DNA of 64,000 nt from Hyperoplus lanceolatus (lineage: Eukaryota > Chordata > Actinopteri > Uranoscopiformes > Ammodytidae). The stretch spans positions 25,543,001 through 25,607,000 of the forward strand of contig CM049403.1 of assembly GCA_026929865.2 (NCBI GenBank). The letters are read 5' to 3'. This document shows positions 50,661 through 64,000 of this stretch, piece by piece; the first letter of the stretch is position 1; every line of letters begins with the position of its first letter. The notes below the pieces were generated by a model that was given only the letters and a program-made list of their open reading frames with translations, was not told where the DNA came from and made no database searches. The position numbers and the translations under genes are program-made.

Positions 50661-52202
50661 AACACAAACATACACACACACATAAACTATGCCTACACTA
50701 CACACACGTTCATGGTTTCACAAAAGCAAACTAAGGAGTGGTGAATCCCACTGTACATTTACAATGATATAACGTAAACATTGTCTTAGTTTTATTGACA
50801 GATGTGATACATTAACTTGCAATGTTTTTTGTTTGTTTTGTTTTTGTTTTTGCACCACATGCACGCTAGGAAAATACATTAGCTGCCGGCAAATGCAAGA
50901 GCAATAGCCTCATTTGACTAATCAGAGCACAGTTTGCCAGGTGATAATTTACACTCTATGATTTAATCCAATCTGTTCCGATGAAAATAAGAAATGTTAA
51001 TATGGGTTTACAAGTGGGGTTGAAATGTAGCAATAACAAACCCCGGCCTCTGGGTAAAATAAAAAGGGAAAGGCTACCAACTAGTGGTCGTTCCTGATCG
51101 CACTTATATAATTCTTTTTTCAATTACATTTTTTGTTGTTGAATCTACTTCTCTATAATAACTAATAGAAATTATCTAAATAAAAATATTTCTATTTTGA
51201 ATTTGGTAGAAATGTCAACTGTAGTCTAGTATAGAATATAACAAAATGTTCATACATACCTACAGTATAAGCAGGCTCACTAATCATTTGGAGTGGTCTC
51301 CATACATACACATTGTTTTTAGGTCCAAGAAAATGGGACACTGTTGCTGCCTAAAGTTAGCCTGGTGCTACCAGACCATCGTATTTCATTTAATTTGTAC
51401 AGAAGGTACAAATGACTGACTGACTACTGAAGTGAAAATGAAATTTGGCCGGAAGTAGGTAGGCAGGCGGAGCCAGGCTTACCTTAAGTGGCTTTAGTCT
51501 TAAATATTTAAAAATATTATCAGTCTGAACACAAATTAATTAAAACACAAATGTTATAACACCAGCTTGGTGCATACACAAAGATAATATCATGATGTCG
51601 ATTTTTTTTTGTTTTGTTTTTAAAGGTCCCCCAACACTCACACATCTGTTCAAGCATCTGGAATAAGAGCATCTCCATGTATGAAAAGACCATCCGTAAT
51701 CCACAGTGATGTGTGGGCCAGTAGACACAGTAGAGCTGGGTTCATGTTTAATGCAGTTGTCATGTTGTATAATGCACAGACCATCTGTGTCACCCTGGGA
51801 GTTAAGACGCAGCGCTCCCCTGAAGGAGGTCTCAGGCAGGCGAGGAGGGAAGGGGAAGTGGAGCAGCAGTAATTCTCTTCACGTTCTCTCACCACATCTT
51901 TGGAAACGTATAAAGCACTGCTGCTAATGGTTTACCCCGAGGGCTCGAGCCAATAGCAGGATGATCTCGCATGTGATTTACTCTGGATGTTAATGGTTCA
52001 AAACTGGCATATGGGCGACTAAACTCTGTCACGTAGACCATCCGACCCTCCCACCCCATTACCGTCTTGATTCACTGTATGCAGACAAATTTAAAAACAA
52101 AACGAATCTCGTCATCCAGCAGCTGTGTTCATTTTTTTTTAACTGTGTAGGCGTTACATTTTTGAAAACAATATGAAACAAATCTCCAAGTTTTAACTGA
52201 CT
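50661..52202. other. Intergenic DNA upstream of nos1ap
   Basis: No gene was recognised. A possible small MITE lies at about 51357-51480, with TTAGCCTGGTGCTACCAGAC at the left and GGAGCCAGGCTTA at the right as imperfect inverted ends; this repeat type is common in fish. Confidence 0.35.
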
Positions 52203-52617
52203 AGGGTTGCATTCCGAATCGCATACTTTCTACTATATAGTATGTAGAAAAAAGATTTAGGATGTCCCGATTCTTGTGGCCAGATTTAGGATGGTTAGAA
52301 GTACCCGGATGTCCTACTTCATGCGGCCAAGATTGTTAGTGTTGAAAAGTGCATCCTATTTGGCCGATTCTGACCCACAATCCAGTGCGCACGTGAAGTG
52401 ACGTCACATCGACGAAGCCTCCATATGAAAACAAACGGGGATGCGACGGATATAAAAGCAAGAGGCAAGATCAAGGCGCAATGTTATGATGAAATAACAG
52501 AGAAAAGTATGTCCCAATAGTATGCCTACTGCATCCTAACTAGATTCTTTTTATCGTCGGATGTAGTATGTAGAATAGAAAAAAGAATGATTTTGTATGC
52601 GATTCGGAACGCAACCT
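52203..52617. mobile_element. TIR element (MITE), superfamily unassigned
   Basis: The left end AGGGTTGCATTCCGAATCGC (52203) and the reverse complement of the right end AGGTTGCGTTCCGAATCGC (to 52617) are near-identical inverted repeats of about 23 bp. Subterminal TAGTATGTAG motifs are also inverted. It is 415 bp with no coding capacity. I could not define a convincing target-site duplication. Confidence 0.7.
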
Positions 52618-52839
52618 AAGTCTCAGGTTTTCAAGCACATGCTTGACATTGAGGCCCACACAGCACTCACTGAGTCATTGTACTCTAAAATGCAATATAT
52701 TTTTAAGAATATCTGCAATAAATGCTGTGTTTTTCTTTAAATGTCCCGGAGGTCGTGACCACCTTGTTCTTGTGACAAAACAGCTGCTGTCTCTGCAGGA
52801 AGTATTATTCCTGAATGTAACCATTTCCCCCTCTAAGGG

Positions 52840-52840
<1 letters not shown>

Positions 52841-52903
<63 letters not shown>
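52841..52903. repeat. (GT)n microsatellite
   Basis: A pure GT array of about 63 bp. Confidence 0.95.
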
Positions 52904-52904
<1 letters not shown>

Positions 52905-53346
52905 TTCTAATGCTCTTTAAAAAGAGATAGATAGGGAGCAGCCCAATCCCTGTCAGGTCTTCAAATACATGATGATCTCTTGATTAGGGCTTTGGCTTTG
53001 AAAACATATGCTCCCAACATGCAGGGGGCTTTGGAGATCAGTGCACGATAACAGAACGCTTCCACTTAAAAGCCAAAAAGGCATCATGTAAGGCTTTCAC
53101 AGAAATACAGCAAAACATGGCTTCTTTCTATGCCACAAAAGCTTTTTTTACACTTTGGCCTGCTAGTATGTGTTCAATGGAGGCCTTTGTTTGTACATAA
53201 TGCCAGTAATCCTACATAAGACAGAGGGTGTAACATGTATGAGACAAGTCAGATGTTTTGTTTGCCCTCAGGTATGGATATAGTAAAATTTGAACTGTTG
53301 AAATTAAGGAATGCAGTTTCAAAGCTGATGTCCTTCAGAGTATGTG

Positions 53347-53485
<139 letters not shown>

Positions 53486-53962
53486 CTTTTCAGTGGTAAT
53501 GATGAACATAATTAACACACGGACACACTGAATGAGTTAAGTAATACACTCAAAAAACAAAATTACAAATACATATTTATAGCTAAAGGAGATAATAAGA
53601 ATAAGGAGAATAATTTCATGTAAGGCAATGTATTACTCTTGAAATGTAAATGAAAAGAAAAGTCAAGTAAAATATGCATTAACAAATTATATATAAAAAG
53701 GTGGACTGAAAACTATGGTGAACACTATTGTTGCCGTATCGGAAAACTCCATCCACACTGAGCTGGTAACCAAAAGCTGGACTTTTCAAAAATGGTCCCG
53801 GGCGTGCATCAGCCTGAACTCAGCAGACTCATGTTTGGGTTAACAGAGCGTCCTCCCTCGGTGCCAACCTCCATTCACTGTGAGGTCAGTGTGTCAGCAG
53901 GAGCCCTGAAGCTTGGATACTGTCTCTCTGGCATCTTTCTCAGCAATTACGCACACAAATGG

Positions 53963-54073
<111 letters not shown>

Positions 54074-55740
54074 CTTACTCAGTCTTACACACAGGCACAT
54101 AGAGCCTTACACATCTTGAGGGCCTCTTAAGCTGAATTAATAATGGCCATTTTCAAAGAATGTGGGGCACAGAACAAGAGTAGACCCACTTCTTCTTTGA
54201 GGAGAGTTTCAGTGTAGATTGGACGCAGTGGACAAAATAATGACCATACATAAGAGAATCCCTTCATAGAGATATTTAGTTAAATCAGACTAAGAATGAC
54301 TGGGCTGAGTAATAACTTCCTAGGAGTCTCAGGGAAACCAACACCTACTACAGTCAACTCAAACCAGTGCTTATTTCAATTATTGGAATGCTTTGTTTAT
54401 GATGTTATGATTTGCTTTGCTGGTATTTTGTAATCAAGCAAAGTACTTTACGAGAGAAGAAATGAATGATTGTATACAGTTTTATGACAATCCTACTATA
54501 ACTGTTATATTTCACTATAGGGGACCGGCCAGATGATAATGGTGCCTAAAGTTTCAGTCAGCAGAGTACAAACTATAATATAAAGTACACACTGCAGCAT
54601 AGTGAAACTAGTTCACAAACCACACAGTCCTCAACATTTGAGAACCCAACCTTTATTGTTAGTGAAAGTCAAATAAAAAACCTTGAAGTTAAATAATATT
54701 GTCTAGATGTGATCACTCATTGCAGGTTATGGCCTTAGTGGACATATGCCGTGAGCTCTTCAATTGAACAGTGATTTTCTTTAATTTATAAGATTTTCAT
54801 AAGCCTCAAGGGGTGAAAGTATCCAATAATTCTTGAGAGAAGACAACATATTTTTGAGGCAAACATAAACCCATACAAGAGTACCTGATGACCCTTCAAA
54901 TTGTTCTTGAGATGACGCTGACGGTTCCAACCTGACGTTTCTTAAGCACTGAACAGACACATATTAGTTGAAAAATACACAATGGCTTTAGTCTCAGAAA
55001 GTCTGCTTTCTTCATCTGTTAAACACAATTAATCAACTATGTTTCATCCTGACTGTCTGTTGCAGATTGATGCGGCACAGGTGTGAAGGGAAAACAGTAG
55101 TAAGGGTGACACCATGTGGACACATCATGAAGTGCGGAAAACCCTTTGGACCAATATGAGAAATGTATTGCCAATCAAATTCACATGACTGAAAAAAACA
55201 TTTATAAAACTATTTTGCACAAGAAAATATACTTGATTTTGTTTCCATATGTTAGAAGTGAGTTTTCTTTTCCTGGGATCGCTGTGTAATGTGTAGCAGT
55301 CAACATTAGTCACTCTGTTGCTTGGCAGCCAGCATACTCTTTTATTTTCTAAATGAGTATATGAATTCAGCCATCTGCCCCCTGGAGACTTGGGGCCAAT
55401 AGCTTCCTTCCTGTGAACTGTTTCAAAGTCTCTCATAGTCTTCCAATCACAGTGTGTGCTTCGGTTTTAAAAGCTCTATAAAAACTGTTGCCACAGATCT
55501 CAGCAGTGGTCCTCTGTTGTGTGCCTCTCACCAGTAAACCTAACAAGGGCAAGAGGTGTGATTGGTTTTTCAAAAAGTCGCTTTTTAAAACTCATGTTGT
55601 GAGGTTTGTACCTATAGTTGTTGATTTAATTCAGATGGAAATTTCTAGAGACAAAATAAAATACCCCCCATGTCCCCCTCATAAAGAAAGGCCTAGACCT
55701 AGGGCCTAGACCTAGGCCTTTTTTGTCTATATTTTTTTGT

Positions 55741-55774
55741 CTGATTTGTCTATATACCTTTATAGACAAATCAG
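55741..55774. repeat. Perfect 14-bp inverted repeat with 6-nt loop
   Basis: CTGATTTGTCTATA (55741-55754) and its reverse complement (55761-55774). Just to the left, at 55689-55720, GGCCTAGACCTAG is tandemly repeated. Confidence 0.9.
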
Positions 55775-56159
55775 CTTTTCTGTCCATATGTCGATCACTG
55801 ATACAATCGGATACATTAAGATGTCTGTCAGTCGTTGGGCAACAACAAACAATATGAAATAAACAATAGAGCAAACAAAGGTCCCAGCTTTATTTTACCG
55901 TAATATTATTTAACATTATTAAACATGGCTAAGTAAATGATGAGATATTGCATAAATTGCAAAAGGACTCAAAAGTATATGACCAACTGTAAAATACAAA
56001 AAATATTACATTTAAACAAGAAAACTAGAGATGCTGAAATCCCTGAAGCAGTTTTGTGTATCTGAAAAATACACCAAGCAATTTAGTATTTTTGAATTAG
56101 AATCAATAAAACAAGAATCTGACACTGACAAAGATGAGGCAGCTGCAACCCCAATAATC

Positions 56160-56470
56160 CAATTTTTTTTTCATTTCATTTAACTTTTATTTATCCTCGA
56201 GAGACCAATTGAGGGGTGACCCTCATTTACAATGGTGTCGAGTTCAAACAAATTCAAAGGAAAAACAACAATACATAAACAATATTCAACGCAAATACAA
56301 ATACACAACAACAGGTGAAGAGAAAAACAATTCAAACATTTACACAGTGGTGAAGATTAAGTGGCAGCAATTAAAATTAAATGGGTGAAAGTACAATATA
56401 GCCTAATTAAAACAGTTACAGGTAGAGTTTGGCAGATTTAAGATAGTTTGTTTAAATTGGTTAAAGGATA
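56160..56470 (-). mobile_element. 5'-truncated LINE 3' end (same family as the 5.3-kb LINE)
   Basis: The reverse complement of this stretch contains TGTAACTGTTTTAATTAGGC, the LINE-coding end seen at 7610-7628, then a 3' UTR and the tail matching CCCCTCAATTGGTCTCTCGA and AATAAAAGTTAAATGAAATG. Only the last few codons and 3' UTR remain. Confidence 0.8.
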
Positions 56471-56581
56471 TGAAGTTATTTAGTTTAATTTGTTAGTTGT
56501 TTGTATATTCTTATGTAACAATATTGACAGTGCAAAAGGTAAAAATACATTTTTGAATTACAATGAATTACATTTAGAAAG

Positions 56582-57075
56582 ATTGCTGTAGCCCATCTGC
56601 TTCAAGGTTGGTCGTGTTTTGCATTCAGATATGGTATTCTCCATACCCTGGTTGCAATGAGTGGTTATTTGAGTTACTGCTGCCTTTCTATCATCTCAAA
56701 TCAGTATACCCATCCTCCACTGACCTCTGACTTCAACAAGGCATTACGTCCACACAAATGCTGCTCACTGGATATTTTTTCTTTTTCGGACCATTTTCTG
56801 TAAACCCTAGAGATGGTTTGGAGTGAAAATCCCAGTAGATTAGCAGTTTCTGAAATACTCATACCAGCCCTTCTGGCACCCTCAACATTGCCATGTTCAA
56901 AGTAACTTAAACCCCCTTTCTTCCCCTTTCTGTTGCTCGGTTTCAACCTCAATAAGTTATCCCGTCCAGGTATTCATGCCTAAATGCATTGAGTTGCTGA
57001 CATGTGATTGGCTGATTAGTTATATGTGTTAACAAGAAAATGTGCCGCTGTACATAATAAAGTGGCCGATGAGTG
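56582..57075 (-). mobile_element. Tc1-like transposon fragment with transposase N-terminus
   Basis: On the minus strand it starts at the terminus near 57075 (TACACTCATCGGCCACTTTA), passes the conserved CTAATCAGCCAATCACATG block, and enters a transposase frame at 56952-56701. That frame contains an N-terminal helix-turn-helix (GMSISETANLLGFSLQTISR, then VYRKWSEKEKISSEQ). The DNA-binding half is present; the DDE catalytic domain is missing. It is the same family as the fold-back element at 5284-8449; both share GTAGCCCATCTGCTTCAAGG. Confidence 0.82.
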
Positions 57076-57147
57076 TATTTGTATAATCTGACAAATAATT
57101 AAAAATGTCACATGATTAAAGTATACAATATCCCTGATGTGTAAATG

Positions 57148-57153
57148 TTTTAA
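57148..57153 (-). terminator. Possible fetub polyadenylation signal (ATTAAA)
   Basis: ATTAAA on the minus strand lies about 165 bp beyond the fetub stop codon and before the Tc1 fragment. It is the first reasonable polyadenylation hexamer I noticed downstream. No cleavage site can be fixed. Confidence 0.4.
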
Positions 57154-57317
57154 TCAGACATTCAATATAATTGCCTATATACAAAGATTATCGTTGGTAA
57201 AATCTTCCCATGTGTTATTTCTAGGTTACAAACGTTACAAAGGTTATGCGTTTTTCTAACTAATTACAACATGCAGGAAAAATGTAGCTGATAAAAAAAA
57301 CAAGCAGGTCTAACCAA

Positions 57318-60603
<3,286 letters not shown>

Positions 60604-61848
60604 CCTCTTTAACACACACACACACACACAAGCACACACACACAAACACAGATTGGGCCAAATGAAAACACAATTTTGCCTAATTGAATTACTATAGCCT
60701 TTTCTATTTGATCATTTCACATGCAGACTAACACAGTCCCTGGTCTGTACATCTTTCTTTGCAGGACCTGTAATCTTTAGTTTTTTACAGACAGAGTTTG
60801 GACGGACATATGTGGGGCTGATGCTGGACTTTCCCCTCACTCCTAAAGGATGAGCAAACAGCTGCTATCTGCTGCTCTGCAGGCCAATGGCTGGCTCACA
60901 CTGACTGAAGGGTCATAGTGTACTGGGGAACAGGGGAAATGATCTCAAAAAACAAATGGAATCCAGTACACCTTCAATTTTTATTTCTGACACTGTCATA
61001 AATGCATCATCAACTTACACAGAGCCTTGTTCAAAGGGACATCTAATTGAAAACTTAGTGTATGCGTTGTGTCACAACAGTTACAAAAGAACCAGGATTC
61101 ATTGAAAAGACAATGATCAATACACTTCGCAATAGGTGGCTTCAACATTAATCACTTCTCTTCTGTCCATTACCTTCCAGAGACATTTACCCCATACATG
61201 TAGCTAAATACACAGCTTCAAATAAGATGTCTACCTTTATCAGACTTAACTCTCGACTTTGGCTGAAAATGATAAATTAAATCAGTATTTACCTTGGGGA
61301 CAGAGCAGCATATAGGCTAAATAGTATGTTGGGTCCCTTAAAGTGACTGGGCAGTGCTGGGATCAGTACACAGTTTGATTTTATTCAACCTTCAGCATGT
61401 TGATTTTTTTTTACATCACTGTCCCATTGGCTGTTTCTTTTAATATTTTGTTCTTCTCTCCCTCTAAAAATTTCATTTTGCTGAGCATACTGAAAAACAG
61501 CAGAATAAGCTTCATGAGCGGCTTCAGTGTTTAAACTATGATTCTTGCTCCCCATATTGAAGTTTTGTATCAATGGGTAAAATAAATTATTTTGTTTCTG
61601 ACCTATTAATGTAAATAAGTGTATAGTATATAGTATGTGATAATGTTAAGTAGACTTGAAGGCATTAAGCTATCTCAAAAAAGAAAGAACAAAGAAAATG
61701 CATGAACACATATTTGTCAATTATTTAAAGTGGCTCCGAAGAACTTTCAATTTGTTTTTATTCTAGCGGCCCCTTTGGACAGATGTGGTTGAGTTTTAAC
61801 AACGGGAGGAGCTGTCCTGGGTGAGCATGCAAAGGCATTAAGGAAACC

Positions 61849-61857
61849 TATATAAAC
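61849..61857 (+). promoter_or_regulatory. Possible TATA-box promoter of an unseen plus-strand transcript
   Basis: CCTATATAAAC is followed about 30 bp later by CACTGATAGTC and then ATG codons at about 61904 and 61922, the first opening a frame of only about 19 codons. The TATA match is good, but no downstream gene is recognised before the hAT element at 62455. Confidence 0.25.
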
Positions 61858-62279
61858 ATAGCACTCTTTGCACTGATAGTCTCGTTTGCTGTAACATTTC
61901 ATTTATGATCATCAGAGGAAGAATGAAACTGTTTCAGAAATATTTAAAAGCTCCTTTTAGCTAATTTAACAGTATATCTTTATATTTCTTCTTTGTCTCG
62001 GATACAGGTGATACTTTACTGAACATGTGGTATTATTGTGAAAGCATGTTGTTTTGCAACTGACCAGAACTGCAGACGGCAGGTATGAGGGGGTTGTCTC
62101 TAAAGATTGCAGAACACAGATACAGCTGTTTGCTGAGTGAGTAATGCTGATGTGATCAATACATGTCCACAAAGATAATTGACAAAGAGTGGGATATTGC
62201 CGTTCACACTCTTCTAGATGTACTGTTGTTTTGTGTGAAAGCTGCAAGACGTTAACCATTATTTTTGCCCCTGCACAAG

Positions 62280-62381
<102 letters not shown>

Positions 62382-62908
62382 AAAGGTCTGCGATAAAGGG
62401 ACTAAGCTCGGACCAGCAGAAAACTTGCTGCTTCAAAATAGATTGAAGAATATACAGGGGTGGATCTACCGGGGTGGCATGGGGTGGCAACTGCCACCCT
62501 AAAAAAAGCCGTGCCACCCCAGCTGCCACCCCAGTTGGCAGCACCAAATTAAACATTTATTTTTTTAAGAGACATTTACGAGCGCAAGTTTCAAATGTGC
62601 AAGTGAATGTAGCCAGGTAATATTGCCCCACCCCGATCCCCCGCGACCCACTCCCGAGACTCCTAACCGCTCCTAACGGCACTGATTTTGAATACAAGGA
62701 AGGCGTGCGAGAGACGGATCCAAACCTCTCTAGACTAACGAAGCAAGCAGCACAGGAGAGACTACACTCTCCAGGTATTACTGATCAACTGTCTATCTAT
62801 GAAGAAATGACAATAATGAGAAAAGAGCAGGGCTAATGGAGTTGTAGTTTTTTCTATAAAGTTAATATTCTGCTGTGTGGTGACAATGACTAGAGCTTAA
62901 TAATAACG

Positions 62909-63636
62909 CAGTGTTTCCCACTAATGTATCATTCCGTGGCGGGCCGCCACACTTTCATTTTGCCCCGCCACACTTTCATTTTTTTTTTTTTTGATATATG
63001 TATATTTTACTATTTAAAAAATATACATGTATACATTTCATTTGCAATGCGCGAGTTTCACTTGGAAACAATAGCATTTCCGCATAAAAATCTTTAACGT
63101 GTGATTCGCGCTGTGATCTCAAGAAACAATATTTCCTTCAATCATGGACGTATTATCAAAGCGCCGCTTGAGGGATCGAGACTTCAATCTCCCCGAGTCA
63201 ATCAGCCCCTTCCCCTGCGGTGTAAACAATATTCTTTCCAGCAGAGCACCCTCTGCTGGAAAGAATATTGTGAGCTATCCTTCGTGATTGTAGTCACAGT
63301 TATTTGAGTACTAGTAATTCAACAATCTAATAAAACAAAAGGGTGCTTGTGTTCACTCTTTTGAACCACAGGTAACCACCACCTTTGCTTCATTTTTTTG
63401 ATGGCTCAAATGTGTATCATAGAAAATTATTTATTCATTAACCATTGATAAGTGTGTTAAACTCCATCTTAATCACCATTTATATAGGATTAGTGTTCCT
63501 CAAAGTACACCAGATTGATGCATTTAACATTTAAAAGGTACAACATTTTCTTCCGGGGGAGCATACCCCCGGACCCCCTTAGGGGGGTCGGGGTCCCCCC
63601 CCCCCGCACTTTCAAAACATTCTGTGGGAAACACTG
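62909..63636. mobile_element. Nested hAT element (CAGTGTTTCCCAC ends)
   Basis: The termini CAGTGTTTCCCAC (62909) and GTGGGAAACACTG (to 63636) are a perfect 13-bp inverted repeat. The flanks are TAATAACG on the left (62901-62908) and AATAACG on the right (63637-63643). The other copy of the host element (about 24640-24655) has this site uninterrupted, so insertion is certain. A 7-8-bp target duplication and the CAGTGTTTCCC start indicate hAT. The open frames inside are short, so it is non-autonomous. Confidence 0.88.
63226..63271. repeat. Perfect 21-bp inverted repeat with 4-nt loop
   Basis: The arm at 63226-63246 (ACAATATTCTTTCCAGCAGA then G) pairs with 63251-63271 around the loop CACC. It lies inside the nested hAT element. 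Confidence 0.92.
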
Positions 63637-64000
63637 AATAACGTTAGGAACTCGTGAATGCCTCGGAAAAACTACAATAACGTTCACATCAGCGAAGATT
63701 GTGCACTACTGTAGGCTACTGATCCAAATTCCAACTCATTACTTGTGTTACAGTTTAGTACAGTATTTATTAATTTATATTTGGTTCCTCCACCTTAAGT
63801 CAGCCCAGGCAGGACAGGATAGTTAAGTTTCGTTTTTCATCTCCGTGTTTGACAGCTGTTCGCTCAGCTGAAGGGCTCGAGCCTCACGGAGCAGACAGCG
63901 CGAGTCAATCTAAAAGTCAGCGAGGATCACGCTCACAAATCAAAAAGCTAAATTATAAAATAAAGCTATCTCTTCCTCCCTCTGTCCACTGCACACTTAG

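Larger units (their letters stand above)
62455..64000. mobile_element. Inverted partial copy of the 23-kb hAT element, running off the window
   Basis: It begins CAGGGGTGGATCTACCGGGG, equivalent to the right end of the element at 23130-25103 read in reverse, and is collinear with it in inverted orientation until the window ends (equivalent to about position 24280 of the other copy). It shares TGCTGCCAACTGGGGTGG-type ends, the CTCTAGACTAACGAAGC-like block and the final TAAATTATAAAATAAAGC block. A second hAT element is nested at 62909-63636. Confidence 0.88.

Overview
This is vertebrate genomic DNA, almost certainly from a ray-finned (teleost) fish. The evidence is intron-split genes with canonical GT-AG junctions, long (GT)n/(CA)n arrays, tRNA-derived SINEs, several LINE remnants, and cut-and-paste transposons of the Tc1, hAT, PIF/Harbinger and TTAA-target kinds typical of fish. 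No bacterial operons, CRISPR arrays, phage or plasmid modules are present. The species cannot be named from the sequence.

Only two cellular genes are supported, both on the minus strand. (1) The first two coding exons of nos1ap (CAPON, a PTB-domain adaptor of neuronal nitric oxide synthase) lie at 50120-50016 and 49736-49665. No later exon was found further left, so positions 1-49664 are most simply the 5' part of a very long nos1ap intron 2. (2) A complete seven-exon fetuin-B gene (fetub) runs from 60603 to 57318. It predicts a 356-residue secreted protein with two cystatin-like domains, an intact CPDCP inter-domain motif and a histidine-rich C-terminal tail. The two genes are tandem, fetub lying upstream of nos1ap with about 7.2 kb between them. 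Nothing suggests that they act together.

The rest is intronic or intergenic DNA filled with mobile elements. In order: a SINE (3859-4020); a fold-back Tc1-like element split by a LINE (5284-8449); a second LINE family (10120-12057); a TIR element split by another copy of the first LINE (13993-16794); a 1,974-bp hAT element with 8-bp target duplication (23130-25103); a TTAA-target MITE (27220-27785); a SINE (29900-30005); a duplicated segment at 32073 and 39035, the second copy carrying a piggyBac-type MITE; a PIF/Harbinger-like MITE (40565-41599); a minus-strand SINE (43370-43536); an hAT MITE (43782-44567); a TIR element (52203-52617); a LINE tail and a Tc1 fragment (56160-57075); and, at the right edge, an inverted partial copy of the 23-kb hAT element that itself contains another hAT (62455-64000).

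Eleven GT/CA arrays longer than 60 bp all lie right of 32.2 kb. Two of them press directly against fetub splice acceptors. I found no unknown multi-gene system. The most informative observations are the hidden nos1ap exons, the fetub architecture, and two cases where empty and occupied transposon sites occur together in this one window.
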